DNA of 64,000 bases from Silene latifolia (taxonomy: Eukaryota > Streptophyta > Magnoliopsida > Caryophyllales > Caryophyllaceae). Within the stretch, counting starts at the first letter, position 1; every line of letters begins with the position of its first letter. The notes under the pieces were generated by a model. It was not told the origin of the DNA and ran no database searches. It saw only the letters and a list, made by a program, of their open reading frames with translations. Made by a program: the position numbers and the translations under genes. The stretch is from positions 172,070,325-172,134,324 of the forward strand of contig NC_133536.1 in NCBI RefSeq assembly GCF_048544455.1, in the 5' to 3' direction. This document shows positions 1 through 9,144 of this stretch, piece after piece.

Positions 1-180
1 ACGTCTCAAAATTAAGGACTTTCAAAGACAAAGCTTTAGTAGCCTTGTAAATAACCCGCATATCCTCATGCATAGCCTTCCCTTCACCCCATATTGCCCC
101 TCCTTGACTAGCTAAGTTAGCCAATGACCCGGAATGACGGACACACTCCTTAGCCGCCCGAGCCGCATCCTTAGCCATAG
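1..180 (-). pseudogene. Envelope-like third ORF of Copia1, distal fragment
   Basis: The complement of this stretch is open throughout and reads MAKDAARAAKE near its start, alanine/lysine rich and probably helical. It begins at the 5-bp repeat (176-180) that also flanks the other side of Gypsy1 at 12438-12442. Across that repeat the reading frame matches the fragment at 12438-13775, so the two are one coding region split by the gypsy insertion. The end of the gene lies outside the window. No function can be assigned beyond the family call made for the other half. Confidence 0.7.
176..180. repeat. Target site duplication of Gypsy1, left copy (catag)
   Basis: The five bases catag directly precede the TGTAGATACC start of the 5' LTR and recur right after the 3' LTR at 12438-12442. 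Confidence 0.92.
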
Positions 181-3100
181 TGTAGATACCCGTATCCGTC
201 GATATTGGAATTTATAGAGAACCCGACAAACATCCGATGATGATAGGACACATGTATTCTTTAGTTGTCATTGTCATTATTTGGAGCTCGTTTTACGAGG
301 TAGAATGGGCGTCGTCGATGAAGTATTTTATTAATTTAAATGATATTTAAATTAATGTTTTTTTAGTGAGTTTATTTTAATTTAAATGATATTTAAATTA
401 ATGTTTTCTAGTGAGTTCATTTTATTAATTTAAATGATATTTAAATTATGGCTTTTTTTAAAGTGATTTCAATTTAATTTATTTTATTTTGAATTTTATT
501 TTTCCAAGTTTATTTTATTGAAAATAAAATAAATAATTGATTTGAAAAATCATTTTATGAGTATTTTTTGATTTGAAAAGTCATTTATTTTAATGGATTA
601 TTTGATTTGAAAAATCGATTTGAAAAACGAAGAAAACTCGTTTTGAACACTTGTTTTTGAGCTCGATTTTAGCTCGATTTTTGAGCCCGTTTCTTTTACG
701 AGTTGGCACGAATCTCGAGTATGCTAACCCACCTAAGCCAATGCCCATCCACCCTTGTTCGAACCCCCCATACCACAGCCCAAATCCTCGTCCCAAACCC
801 CTCACAAGCAGCCCGCAACCAATGCAGCCCCCTCTGTTTTGGCAGCCAATTCGCGAGCCCAAACCCGCTCCAAACACTACCAAAACCCGTGCCCATTAAC
901 CCTAACCCATACCCTAGTATCCTACCCATATTACCCAAGCTTAATCACCAAGAAAACCCCTCTCAAACCCTCACAAAAGCTGCTGGACAGCAGCTATGCG
1001 TGAGCAGGCCCGACTGCCTCTCCCTCTCTTTTACCCTACTTTAACTCCTTATAAATACCACCCCTTCACCATACATTCATTCCTCTAAGTTCTCCATACA
1101 TCCAACCATCACCTACAAGCTTGAAACCTCATAAACAAACCCTAAACATCCTCCAAAAACCCTAAACAAAACCGACACACAAACTGAAACTGTTTGTGTG
1201 TCTCCTTCGAAAACCCTTTCGTGCCTCCATCAAACCTTCATAAAAATTCGAGTTTCTTGTTCCTAATTAACCACATAACATCCATCTACACATTAGACAA
1301 AGAATTACGAGCCAAATTGCCCTTGAGAGTACACGAAATCCCTCGAAAAACAGAGTGTTATACACTGTTTTCGCGGTTTATTCTTGTCTGTCCAGTTCTG
1401 TTTGTGCTCGTTTTTCGTGCCCAATAACCCAAAAAGAGCAGGGGTTGCTTTAAGATTCCTGTTCTCCTTTCTTTCTAGTTTTCAAAACATCTTTTAAATC
1501 GAATTTTCGTCGTGAAACGAGGGAGATATCACTGTTTGAAAATCGCTGTCCAGAAAGTTTCCAAAACGCGTGTTTGCTTTATTCTTCGTCGACGACGGCC
1601 TCTCGAGATAAAATCTACCATCGATTACGACCCAAGACGGTGTCAACGATACATGTAGGTTGAGGGTGCATCAAATCCCCTTCTCTTTCCTCTTTTTATT
1701 TCGTTTTCTTATGCTTTTTTTATAGTTTGTTTTTTTGTTTGTTTTCGTTTTGTTTATCGTTTGTTTTAGATTAACTACGAAACTAGTTAGTCCGAGTATG
1801 AGTTAAAGTACCACCATGAACACCCGCGTTGACTTGAGATGGGAAAAGAAACCGCTCCTTCTGTCGGTCGTACACCCCCATCTCATTTACATATCCTCGT
1901 GTTCAAGGTAGGGCATAAATAAAACGAGTTGTCTAACTTTCGTCGCTTTCGACCCCCTTATTGTTTCGCCAAATCGACATACCCTAGGACCCGTTGTATG
2001 TTAGTTTAACCTCTGATTGTTAACCTATGACGTATTTAGATGACATTAAATTAATTTAATAATCTAATTAGACACGATAGGTGGCTTCGACGTAAGTTAT
2101 AAAATCAATCGACAATTCTGTAAATAATTGAATGCATCTCTCTCTTTCACCTAATTTCTCGCTAGAATAAGAGTGCGTGATTAGCACCTTCTTATTGACA
2201 CTCGATGAGTTAAATTAATTAGCGAATTTGACCTAATTAGACCCTTTAGGCCGTGTAGAATGCACCCTCATGCGACAATCAATCAACATCGTTTTTTACT
2301 CGTTTTCTAACTTGTTTCCTATCCCTTTTCGCAATCATTCAATCTAACCAATGAATCTAACTTAGGAACTAGGTTGACTTTGTCTTGGCCGTTGGTTGGG
2401 CCGTGAGTTGGCCGTGTGTCTTGCCTTTCTCGTTCCGTTTTCCGTTCCTTGTTTATCATTTGTTCTTTGTCGTTTGATAGCTTGTAATTTATCATTTGTT
2501 TATCGAGTTGTAATCTTTCGAGTTAGTTTTTCTTTTATTGAGTCAAAACCTTTTCAAAAAACCTTAGTCTTATTTGGTTAGACGGTTGTTCCCCAATGCT
2601 TGTAGGAGCGTAGTAAATCGCATGTTGTTTAAAGCAACATGGCCCGGTTTATGCTAATGCATGCTTTGGTGCGTAGCCCTATGTCTAATTCGATGAGATT
2701 AAGTGAAAGCATGCATTACGAGGAGTGACCCAAGGCCGTGTGTCATGTAGGCCGTGAGTCACCCCCTTTGTGCACGGTTTTCTAGGCCAAGTGGCCGTGT
2801 TTTGTGTCGTTTATGATTCCGTATGTAGCAATTGTATTTAGATCGAGTTGTATCTTTAATTTATTGTTGTGTCGGCATGAAATGCCTGGTTTGTAATAGG
2901 TAGATCCCAACGGCTCCCCCATTCCCCCTTAAGCCTTGTTTGCTTTGTTTGTATGTTGTTAGATCAATCAACCCACATGCTAAATTACAACTTTGACAAA
3001 GTTAGTTTAGTTGCATCTAAAACGACATAGAAATTGTTGTCACATGTTAGGGTTTAAAACAATGTTTGCATTTCATACATCGCAGTAGCTATGACCTTGT

Positions 3101-3469
3101 TTGAAATCCGACACTTGACTTAGTAGAGGCCGTTATTGACGGGCGGGGTTGGGTGTCCTTATGGGCTTCCCAACACGTACCCTCACCCCTTACTCAAGAT
3201 CTATGGTTTGTGGATCCGTCTAAATACCATTGGATTACGAGAGTCATTCAAATCGAGTGATATAGGGTACAAGTCTTTATCTTTAATCACTCGTAGTCGA
3301 TTGGCTTTATGCTTTTCGATGAAAGGTGTAAAGTTGACTTGAACGGTTCCAAGTTCCCAAAAAACTTGGTGGCGACTCTAATTTGTCTTAATTCGATTCG
3401 AAAGAACCTCGAGTCGATTATGCACAGTGTGGATCCCGCGACGCAGCCTTCCCGAGGGCCTTGTCCACG
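181..3469 (+). repeat. Gypsy1 5' LTR
   Basis: It starts TGTAGATACCCG and ends ...GGGCCTTGTCCAC, just before the primer binding site. It matches 9145-12437 nearly base for base. An AT-rich first 600 bases (repeated ATTTAAAT blocks) is followed by a C-rich stretch, a TATA box near 1050, then about 2.4 kb of U5-like sequence. Small ORFs inside recur in both LTR copies in overlapping frames and look non-functional. Confidence 0.94.
1050..1057 (+). promoter_or_regulatory. TATA box of Gypsy1 5' LTR
   Basis: TATAAATA follows a pyrimidine-rich run (CTCTCCCTCTCTTTTACCC) and precedes a CA-rich start region (CACCATACATTCATTCC) at about 1070-1085, where transcription would begin. The layout is conserved in the 3' LTR. 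This is inferred from sequence only. Confidence 0.65.
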
Positions 3470-3472
3470 ATT

Positions 3473-3490
3473 TGGCGACTCCGCTGGGAA
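3473..3490 (+). other. Primer binding site, tRNA-Arg type (Gypsy1)
   Basis: TGGCGACTCCGCTGGG lies 3 bases after the LTR. It is complementary to the 3' end (including CCA) of a plant tRNA-Arg, the primer used by Ogre/Tat-type elements. Confidence 0.85.
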
Positions 3491-4586
3491 AAGAGGACTA
3501 GTTACACTGTGTTTCTAGGGTCTTTTCCTCCGAGGTGAAACTTGAAAAGAAAGTGTTGGAAAGTAAAACATTACTCATAGTGCTACGATTCATGCATAAA
3601 CCCTTAAGGACTTGCCCGGGCCGTCCCAGCGTTTCTTCGTGATGCGTGGGGGGCGACGTCCCACTATGCCAGGAAGCTGCACATTGCTCGCTTCCACTTC
3701 GCCTCGCGTGGTTCTTGGGAGTGGGGACGATCTTCTAGGTACTTTACCTTAAGACACCTTGCTCTATAAGACCGCAAAAGGATGGAGGGCATAGACCTTC
3801 TTGTAGAAGACTTGCCGAGACTTAGAGGTGTCTAGGAGCATACATCCTTATAACATGAGAATGACAATGTGCAATGTGTTTTCCCGAGTCTTGTTTTTCG
3901 AAAATTCCCATGTCCTTTTCAAAACCGAACTTTTGAACAACTTACTTTCAAAATAGCATGGTTTTAAAAACGCGGAACGCTGCCCAAATAGGACTAGAAA
4001 TTTCGGCCCAAAATGAGCTTTTATAGCCGGCATGCTGCCCATTTCAAATCTCATTTTCAAATCAATCCTTCATTTTTCAAAATCAATCCAAATGTTTCCC
4101 GAACCTCAACCAAGCATGAAATGCGTCGAGTCGTGTCCGGGCCATGGCCGTGTGAGGCCGGGTTTGTTTTGTTCTAAGAGTCTAGAACACGACCTAGTTG
4201 GGTCACCCAAGCTCACCTCTTGGGCTTCGAGTCATGTTGGTCGACCTTTTGGTCTAGAATAGTCCACAAAAAACGTCCAAGCTAGGCCCTTATGGACGTT
4301 TCACACGAACCCATGGGCTATGTTAGCCCAATCACGGGTTTAGTCACACCAAGTCCAGTTTAGAATCGAGTTATGACAGTTTGAGTCATGTCGTTTTGTC
4401 GAGTCTAAAATGAACCGATGTCTAAATCAAACCGTGAGTCGAATCCTTGTTAATCAATCTCAAGTCGAGTCTTTGTTCGAGTCAAGTTGAGGTCGAGTCC
4501 TTAAGTGTGCAGGGGCTCTTACTTTAAATATTGACTCAGTACGGGGTTTTCTTGAAGAAAGGCCGCCAAAAACCCGACGTCAAGCA
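3491..4586 (+). other. Gypsy1 untranslated leader
   Basis: About 1.1 kb between primer site and gag with no convincing ORF. Cytosine/guanine-mixed unique sequence; positions 4370-4500 repeat GAGTC-containing phrases (gtcgagtc, gagtcaag). It probably holds the packaging signal, but nothing in the sequence proves it. Confidence 0.6.
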
Positions 4587-6041
4587 ATGGAAGATGCTGT
4601 TAACAAGCTTACTGAGGCCGTGGACCTCATGATGACCCGAATGGATGCAATCGAATCTAAGCTGAGTGAAGATTCACCTCCACCCCCTTCACCACTGACT
4701 GATCTGGAGAAACGGTTCAAGTTCATCGAAGACCGTTTGAAGCTCTCCCGGGGAAGAACATCCACTATGAGAATGCTAGGGCCTACGCCCCGGTTCAAGA
4801 TAAGTTGCCCACGAACATGGTACTCACTGACATCCCAAAGTTCAAGGGCACTGAAGATCCAGTTCACCATGTTAAGGCCTATAAAGGGTACTTAGCACTG
4901 AAGGGAGTACCTGCTGATATGCTCTCTGAAATTTTCGCCCAATCTCTGGGTGAACACCCAAAGGCTTGGTTCTACAATCTTGACCTTAAGAACTTCCCCA
5001 CTTTCGAAGATATTACGGTGGAGTTCTGTAAGCACTATGCTGACAATGTTGAGATTCAAACCAACATAAGGACTTTGGAAGTAATGACACAGAAGGAGAA
5101 AGAGGGCTTTCTTGAGTTCCTCGCAAGATGGCGCTGAAAAGCGTGAAGTTAGCTAAGAAGCCTGATGAAGTTGAAATGGTAGATAAATTCGTGAAGAATT
5201 TACGACCTGTTTACCGTAATGCTCTGAAATACCAGAATTTTGGTTCTTTCAAAGAATTGATAAGGATCGGGATAAAGGTAGAGGACGATGTCCGAATTGC
5301 TGAAGCTGAGAAACCAAAGGGATACCAAGGGGCTTCGTCATCTAAAGCAAAGCCCCAACAACGACCCATTTAGATGAAGGCATCAATCTCTTAGAATGGC
5401 AATCGAAGAAGCCGCAGCGCCAAACACCTAGGGCATTCACCGATATCGGATGCACTTATACATATGCTCTCCAAAGGCTCATAGCCCAAGGAAAGCTGAA
5501 GCCTATTGGTCCAACTCCGGACCCTCCCGCTGATCAACAAGGTAAATGGTATAAACCAAATGCCTACTGTGCCTTTCATCAAGGGAAAGGCCATGATACC
5601 GAAAGGTGCTATCGACTAAAGCACGAAATCCAAGACATGATTGAGAACGGAACGCTCCCAATCCCAGCTGTTAAACCTAATAACATCACCAATCCATTTG
5701 GCGATCACGCCAACTTTGTTTCTGTCGAAGACAATGTCGATTATTCCCATCTTATCCGCCCATGTCACTTGAAAGGGGTGTTTATCGGGAAGATATTTGT
5801 GGATTGCTTTGAATTCTTGCCAAACTCGAAGAATGAAATTCAAGTCGGGAGTCTTGCTCTAGAATGTTCTCCTCTCATTAACGAAGTTAATAAAAGACAA
5901 TTCGATTCACCAACCTTCATCACTGGCGTAGATCCTCAGAGGACTACCTTGGGATGGAGGCAGACCATCAAAGGGATCAAGGACAAGAGCCGAGCATCTA
6001 AGTTGACAACTGAACAAGAGAAAGCTCATGACCAGATTTGA
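4587..6041 (+). pseudogene. gag: Gypsy1 gag, frameshifted
   Basis: Gag is the structural capsid/nucleocapsid polyprotein. Starting at the ATG at 4587, an acidic coiled-coil-like N-terminus (MEDAVNKLTEAVDLMM) leads into a Retrotrans_gag core at about 4810-5330 (AWFYNLDLKNFPTFEDITVEF), then a zinc-knuckle segment at about 5560-5640 (YCAFHQGKGHDTERCYRLKH) typical of Tat elements. The frame breaks near 4755, 5130 and 5370, so no intact protein can be made. The last open part ends at 6041 without reaching a protease motif. Neighbouring DNA to the right has no pol domains. Confidence 0.85.
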
Positions 6042-6599
6042 AATTATGAGTCGGGATCTGTTTTCTTATTTTAGTCGAGGCGAGTCTAGGACTTTCTTTT
6101 CCTGAAGTTGAGTCGTTCGTTCCGTGATGACCTAGGATGTGTCCTAGGAATCGTTCCTTCGAGTCTGTTAAACTTTTGCCATTCCAATAAAAGGTTGCAG
6201 TTTTGTTTCCCAAAATATGTCTTGTTTTCAATCCTCAATCATTCTGAAAGCATGATAAAATGCACAACACACTCAAAGGCATCCCTCGGGTAGAATTATG
6301 TCCCGTTTCAAAATGGAAGGTACACTAGGATCCCGTGTTTGATTCCTTTACCTATTCCATGTCTGACGGTAGAAAACCTCCATCTGAACCAATGTTTGTG
6401 ACAAGCTTTTAGATGATTCTATGACAAACCCGGACTAGCTCCTTGTTTCCCCTATCGATGATGGAAGGCAAGCCTTTTCCCCAACAAAATCATCCCATCT
6501 CGAAGAGAGAAGATATCAACCCGTTCTAACAAGGAATTGTTAGTTCTTACCCAAATTAGTTGGCGAAGCCCAGTTTTAAAGGTGTATCCATTGATGACT

Positions 6600-6760
6600 A
6601 AGAGAATGAATAGAAGATCATTTTCAAAGAGAGAAAAAGGATGAAAAAGAATGAAAAATGAGAAAAGGAGAAAAATTGGAATAATGAAAAAAATGAAAAA
6701 AAAGAAAAATGAAAAAAAAGATGAAAGAAAAAGAAAAAAGAAAAAAAGATGTTGAAGTTA
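6600..6760 (+). repeat. Purine-rich low-complexity tract (GAAAAA-type)
   Basis: Almost pure A/G with runs of gaaaaa, atgaaaaa and gaaaaag. Simple-sequence DNA with no coding sign. Confidence 0.85.
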
Positions 6761-7287
6761 TTGCGGAATGCTTTTTGGTTGAATGTTGAAGTTACGGAAG
6801 CCAGAATTCAAGTCAAGTACCCATAGTTGAAGTTCAATGGGCGAAGCCCAAAAGCGTAAGTAGTAACCTCTTTACCCTCTAAGTCCTTCCTGAGACAGTT
6901 ACAAGGGGATAGTCGGGAATTTTGAGAATTATTCCGCTTGTGTTGTTATACCTAGCCTTTAGGGTCCAGATATGGAAATTTGAACCCACATCGATTCCCA
7001 ACCCATTTGTACTCGGGTTTCATCAAATCTGAGACACCATTTCCAACCACGTTATAAGCCATAGCCCTTGGCCTTAACACCACAAAACGAACCTTCAGAA
7101 TGATGGTTTACCTTGCGAACCTATTTTCACCAAGCTCCACATCCCAAAGAACTACAACCTTTCGTACCAACCCTAAACACGGGATGTAACGGTACTTTAC
7201 AGGCTAGAATGGGATATGACATGATACCTTAGGTGAAACCTTCGAGTGTGTACACACAATCAAAATGCCAATTTAATGCACCTTGAT

Positions 7288-7334
7288 CGAACTACGTCGG
7301 ATTTGATTTCGCTCCAGGCGAATACGTAGGCAGT
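7288..7334 (+). other. Conserved two-tier hairpin block, copy 1
   Basis: Outer arms CTACG (7292-7296) and CGTAG (7325-7329) enclose an inner stem TTCGC/GCGAA (7308-7312, 7318-7322) with a 5-nt loop. GGATTTGATT lies in the left bulge and ATACGTAGGCAGTCC on the right. Three other copies occur (8848-8897, 37464-37517, 37569-37625), each with a different inner stem that still pairs. Confidence 0.75.
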
Positions 7335-7401
7335 CCTTCAGAATAAGGGATTCAATCCACTCATCAACCAAGTTGTCATCTTGTCGGTTTCTTACGGGTC
7401 T

Positions 7402-7627
7402 TAACCAAGTCCAAATGAAGCCACCTTTGTTTCAATCCGTCTTAGTACTCGATGTAAGCTAGGATAAGGATATAGGTTCGGATGAATAGTGTCAAGTCTC
7501 AGAATGAGCTTTTCTAACCAAGTCAAAATGAAGCCACCTTTGTTTCAATCCGTCTTAGTACTCGATGTAATCTAGGATAAGGATATAGGTTTGGATGAAT
7601 AGTGTCAAGTCTCAGAATGAGCTTTTC
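7402..7627 (+). repeat. 113-bp tandem duplication
   Basis: Two nearly identical units (7402-7514 and 7515-7627) beginning taaccaagtc and containing aagccacctttgtttcaatc. They differ at a few positions only. Confidence 0.92.
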
Positions 7628-7687
7628 TAACGGTTTAGGCAAAGATGCTCAGTCAGATAGGTGTGGGTTTTTTGTTGGGAACAGAAA

Positions 7688-7815
7688 ATATGAAAAAACC
7701 CGCTGAAAAGAATGAAGGCGTGGAAGAAAAATAGTAAAAGCCCGCTGAAAAGAAAGAAGGCGGTGGCAAGAAATGATGAAACTCGCTGAAAAGAAAGGAG
7801 GCGAGGAGAAGAGTG
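7688..7815 (+). repeat. Three ~42-bp imperfect repeats (cGCTGAAAAGAA-GAAGGCG)
   Basis: The phrase CGCTGAAAAGAAdGAAGGCG or a close variant occurs at about 7700, 7742 and 7782, separated by A/G-rich spacers. Confidence 0.8.
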
Positions 7816-8249
7816 ACAGAATGTTCCCAACAAGAGTGATGTGTGATGTCTAAGTGTTCTCATAAAATCAGTCTGTGTTTAGTGTCTAGGCGAAGCCAAC
7901 GTTGTTGCTCTGTGAGTTTAATCCACCTTGTCAATGCCAAGTGATCTTGATTCCCATGTGCCCTTGGGAGCACGCCCATGCCATACGGTATCTCCGTCTC
8001 AAGTCCGATGGCCTTGTGATTCCCGTTTGCCATCTTTTGGCGCCAGAATGGCCAATTTACATTTCTACCCCCAACAAGTCAATAATTGAATTTAAACTCG
8101 TGCACACTTACGGTTTTATTTTCCTTTTTTGTTTTACGGTAGCGGGCTACGCCCACGTGGTTTACGAGTCATACAGAGTGTCTGAGTCGTATTTCATGCT
8201 CACCCATCAAGGTTCGATTTCAAAATTTCAAAATTCCAAAAACTTTTTG

Positions 8250-8470
8250 CGAATTATGGATAGATGATCCAAGTAGTAGAATCTTTGCGGGTCGATGGCC
8301 CAATCATTCAAAATTTTCAAATTCAATTTTCGAAGGGTCGATGGCCCAACATACCAAGTGATGTCAAATTCAAACTTCGGGTCGATGGCCCAATTATTCA
8401 AAATTTTCAAATTCAATTTTCGGGTCGATGACTCATTATTTCAAATGATCCAACTTCAAGATCGATGATC
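8250..8470 (+). repeat. ~45-bp repeats built on GGGTCGATGGCCC
   Basis: GGGTCGATGGCCC begins at 8289, 8335 and 8379 and a variant (GGGTCGATGACTC) at 8422, with spacings 46, 44 and 43. Two units share the spacer attcaaaattttcaaattc. Looser copies lie at 8257, 8462 and 8937. Confidence 0.85.
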
Positions 8471-8536
8471 CAAATGTGCTTATGTGATGATTATTGCTAG
8501 TACGTTTTGTGTTTCAATTATAGCAGGATATGCTTC

Positions 8537-8608
8537 AACTGGGGGCTCTAAAGTCTTCGACTTTAGAGCCATTGCAAACTGGGGGCTCTGAAGCCGTTGG
8601 CTTCAGAG
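8537..8608 (+). other. Two PPT-like ACTGGGGGCTC sites, each opening a perfect hairpin
   Basis: GGCTCTAAAGTC (8544-8555) pairs with GACTTTAGAGCC (8559-8570) over a 3-nt loop. CTCTGAAGCC (8586-8595) pairs with GGCTTCAGAG (8599-8608). Both follow the phrase AACTGGGGGCTCT, almost the same as the real tract AAGTGGGGGCTCTG at the 3' LTR border. Confidence 0.85.
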
Positions 8609-8744
8609 ACCATTATCAAGATGTAAAGGATGACATCCATCAAGAATTCAATTCAATACAAGAGTATGAAATGGAAGAATTCCGTAGCTGAAAGCAAATG
8701 ATGAAAGTGGCGGCAACCTCCTCGGAAAGTCCCGTCCCATTTTG

Positions 8745-8840
8745 ACACCTGCCAGCAGATGATAAGCTTTGGGCAAGTGTCAGCCGATGATGAATTTTGG
8801 ACAAACACCAGCAGATGATAAACTTTGGGCATGTGCAGTC
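8745..8840 (+). repeat. Three ~30-bp repeats (CAGCAGATGATAAACTTTGGGCA)
   Basis: Diverged copies start near 8745, 8777 and 8804, sharing cagcmGATGATraa.TTTGG.CAa. Confidence 0.75.
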
Positions 8841-8847
8841 AGCAGTC

Positions 8848-8897
8848 GCCGAACTACGACGCGGGTTTGATTCCGTTAGAAACGGATACGTAGGCGC
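8848..8897 (+). other. Conserved two-tier hairpin block, copy 2
   Basis: Outer arms CTACG (8854-8858) and CGTAG (8889-8893); inner stem TCCGTT/AACGGA (8872-8877, 8881-8886) with loop AGA. The left bulge reads GGGTTTGATT, close to the tRNA B-box form GGTTCGATTCC. Confidence 0.75.
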
Positions 8898-9130
8898 CTA
8901 AGGATAAGGCTCAACCCACCATTTATGCAATTTATGGGTCGATGACCAACGATGATATTTCGACGCAGCAGAAGCAAGAGTCGATCCCCAACGAAGTTTC
9001 AGGTATGATCTCTTCTTATGGCTGGCGAGCTTATATACGCAAGTTTAATGGACTATAAACGACCCGAAGAATCCTCAGGTCGAGAGGGACCTGGGGTATA
9101 CTTTGACTTTCGCCTTGTCCAAGCCTCAGT

Positions 9131-9144
9131 CAAAGTGGGGGCTC
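9131..9144 (+). other. Polypurine tract of Gypsy1
   Basis: CAAAGTGGGGGCTC directly precedes the TGTAGA start of the 3' LTR. This is the usual position for plus-strand DNA priming. Confidence 0.85.

Larger units (their letters stand above)
6042..9130 (+). other. Gypsy1 3' noncoding region, repeat-rich
   Basis: About 3.1 kb with no pol ORF. It holds a purine-rich run, three families of short tandem repeats, two hairpins carrying PPT-like starts, and two copies of a structured GAACTACG...ATACGTAGGC block; each is listed separately. Small ORFs (for example 7902-8267) have no recognisable domain and run through repeats. Such an array between coding DNA and the 3' LTR is usual for Tat/Retand/Ogre elements. 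Confidence 0.8.

Noticed and set aside
590..1044. Overlapping ORFs of 80-113 codons on both strands in the Gypsy1 LTR, repeated at 9554-10008
   Set aside because: They overlap in several frames in C-rich LTR DNA, recur only because the LTR is duplicated, and have proline/glycine composition without domains.
7902..8267. 121-codon plus ORF in the Gypsy1 3' region
   Set aside because: It runs through the repeat-rich noncoding region into the 45-bp repeats and has no pol or accessory motif.
7402..8840. CRISPR-like spaced repeats in Gypsy1
   Set aside because: Repeat units vary, spacers are themselves repeats, there are no cas genes, and the context is a plant retrotransposon.
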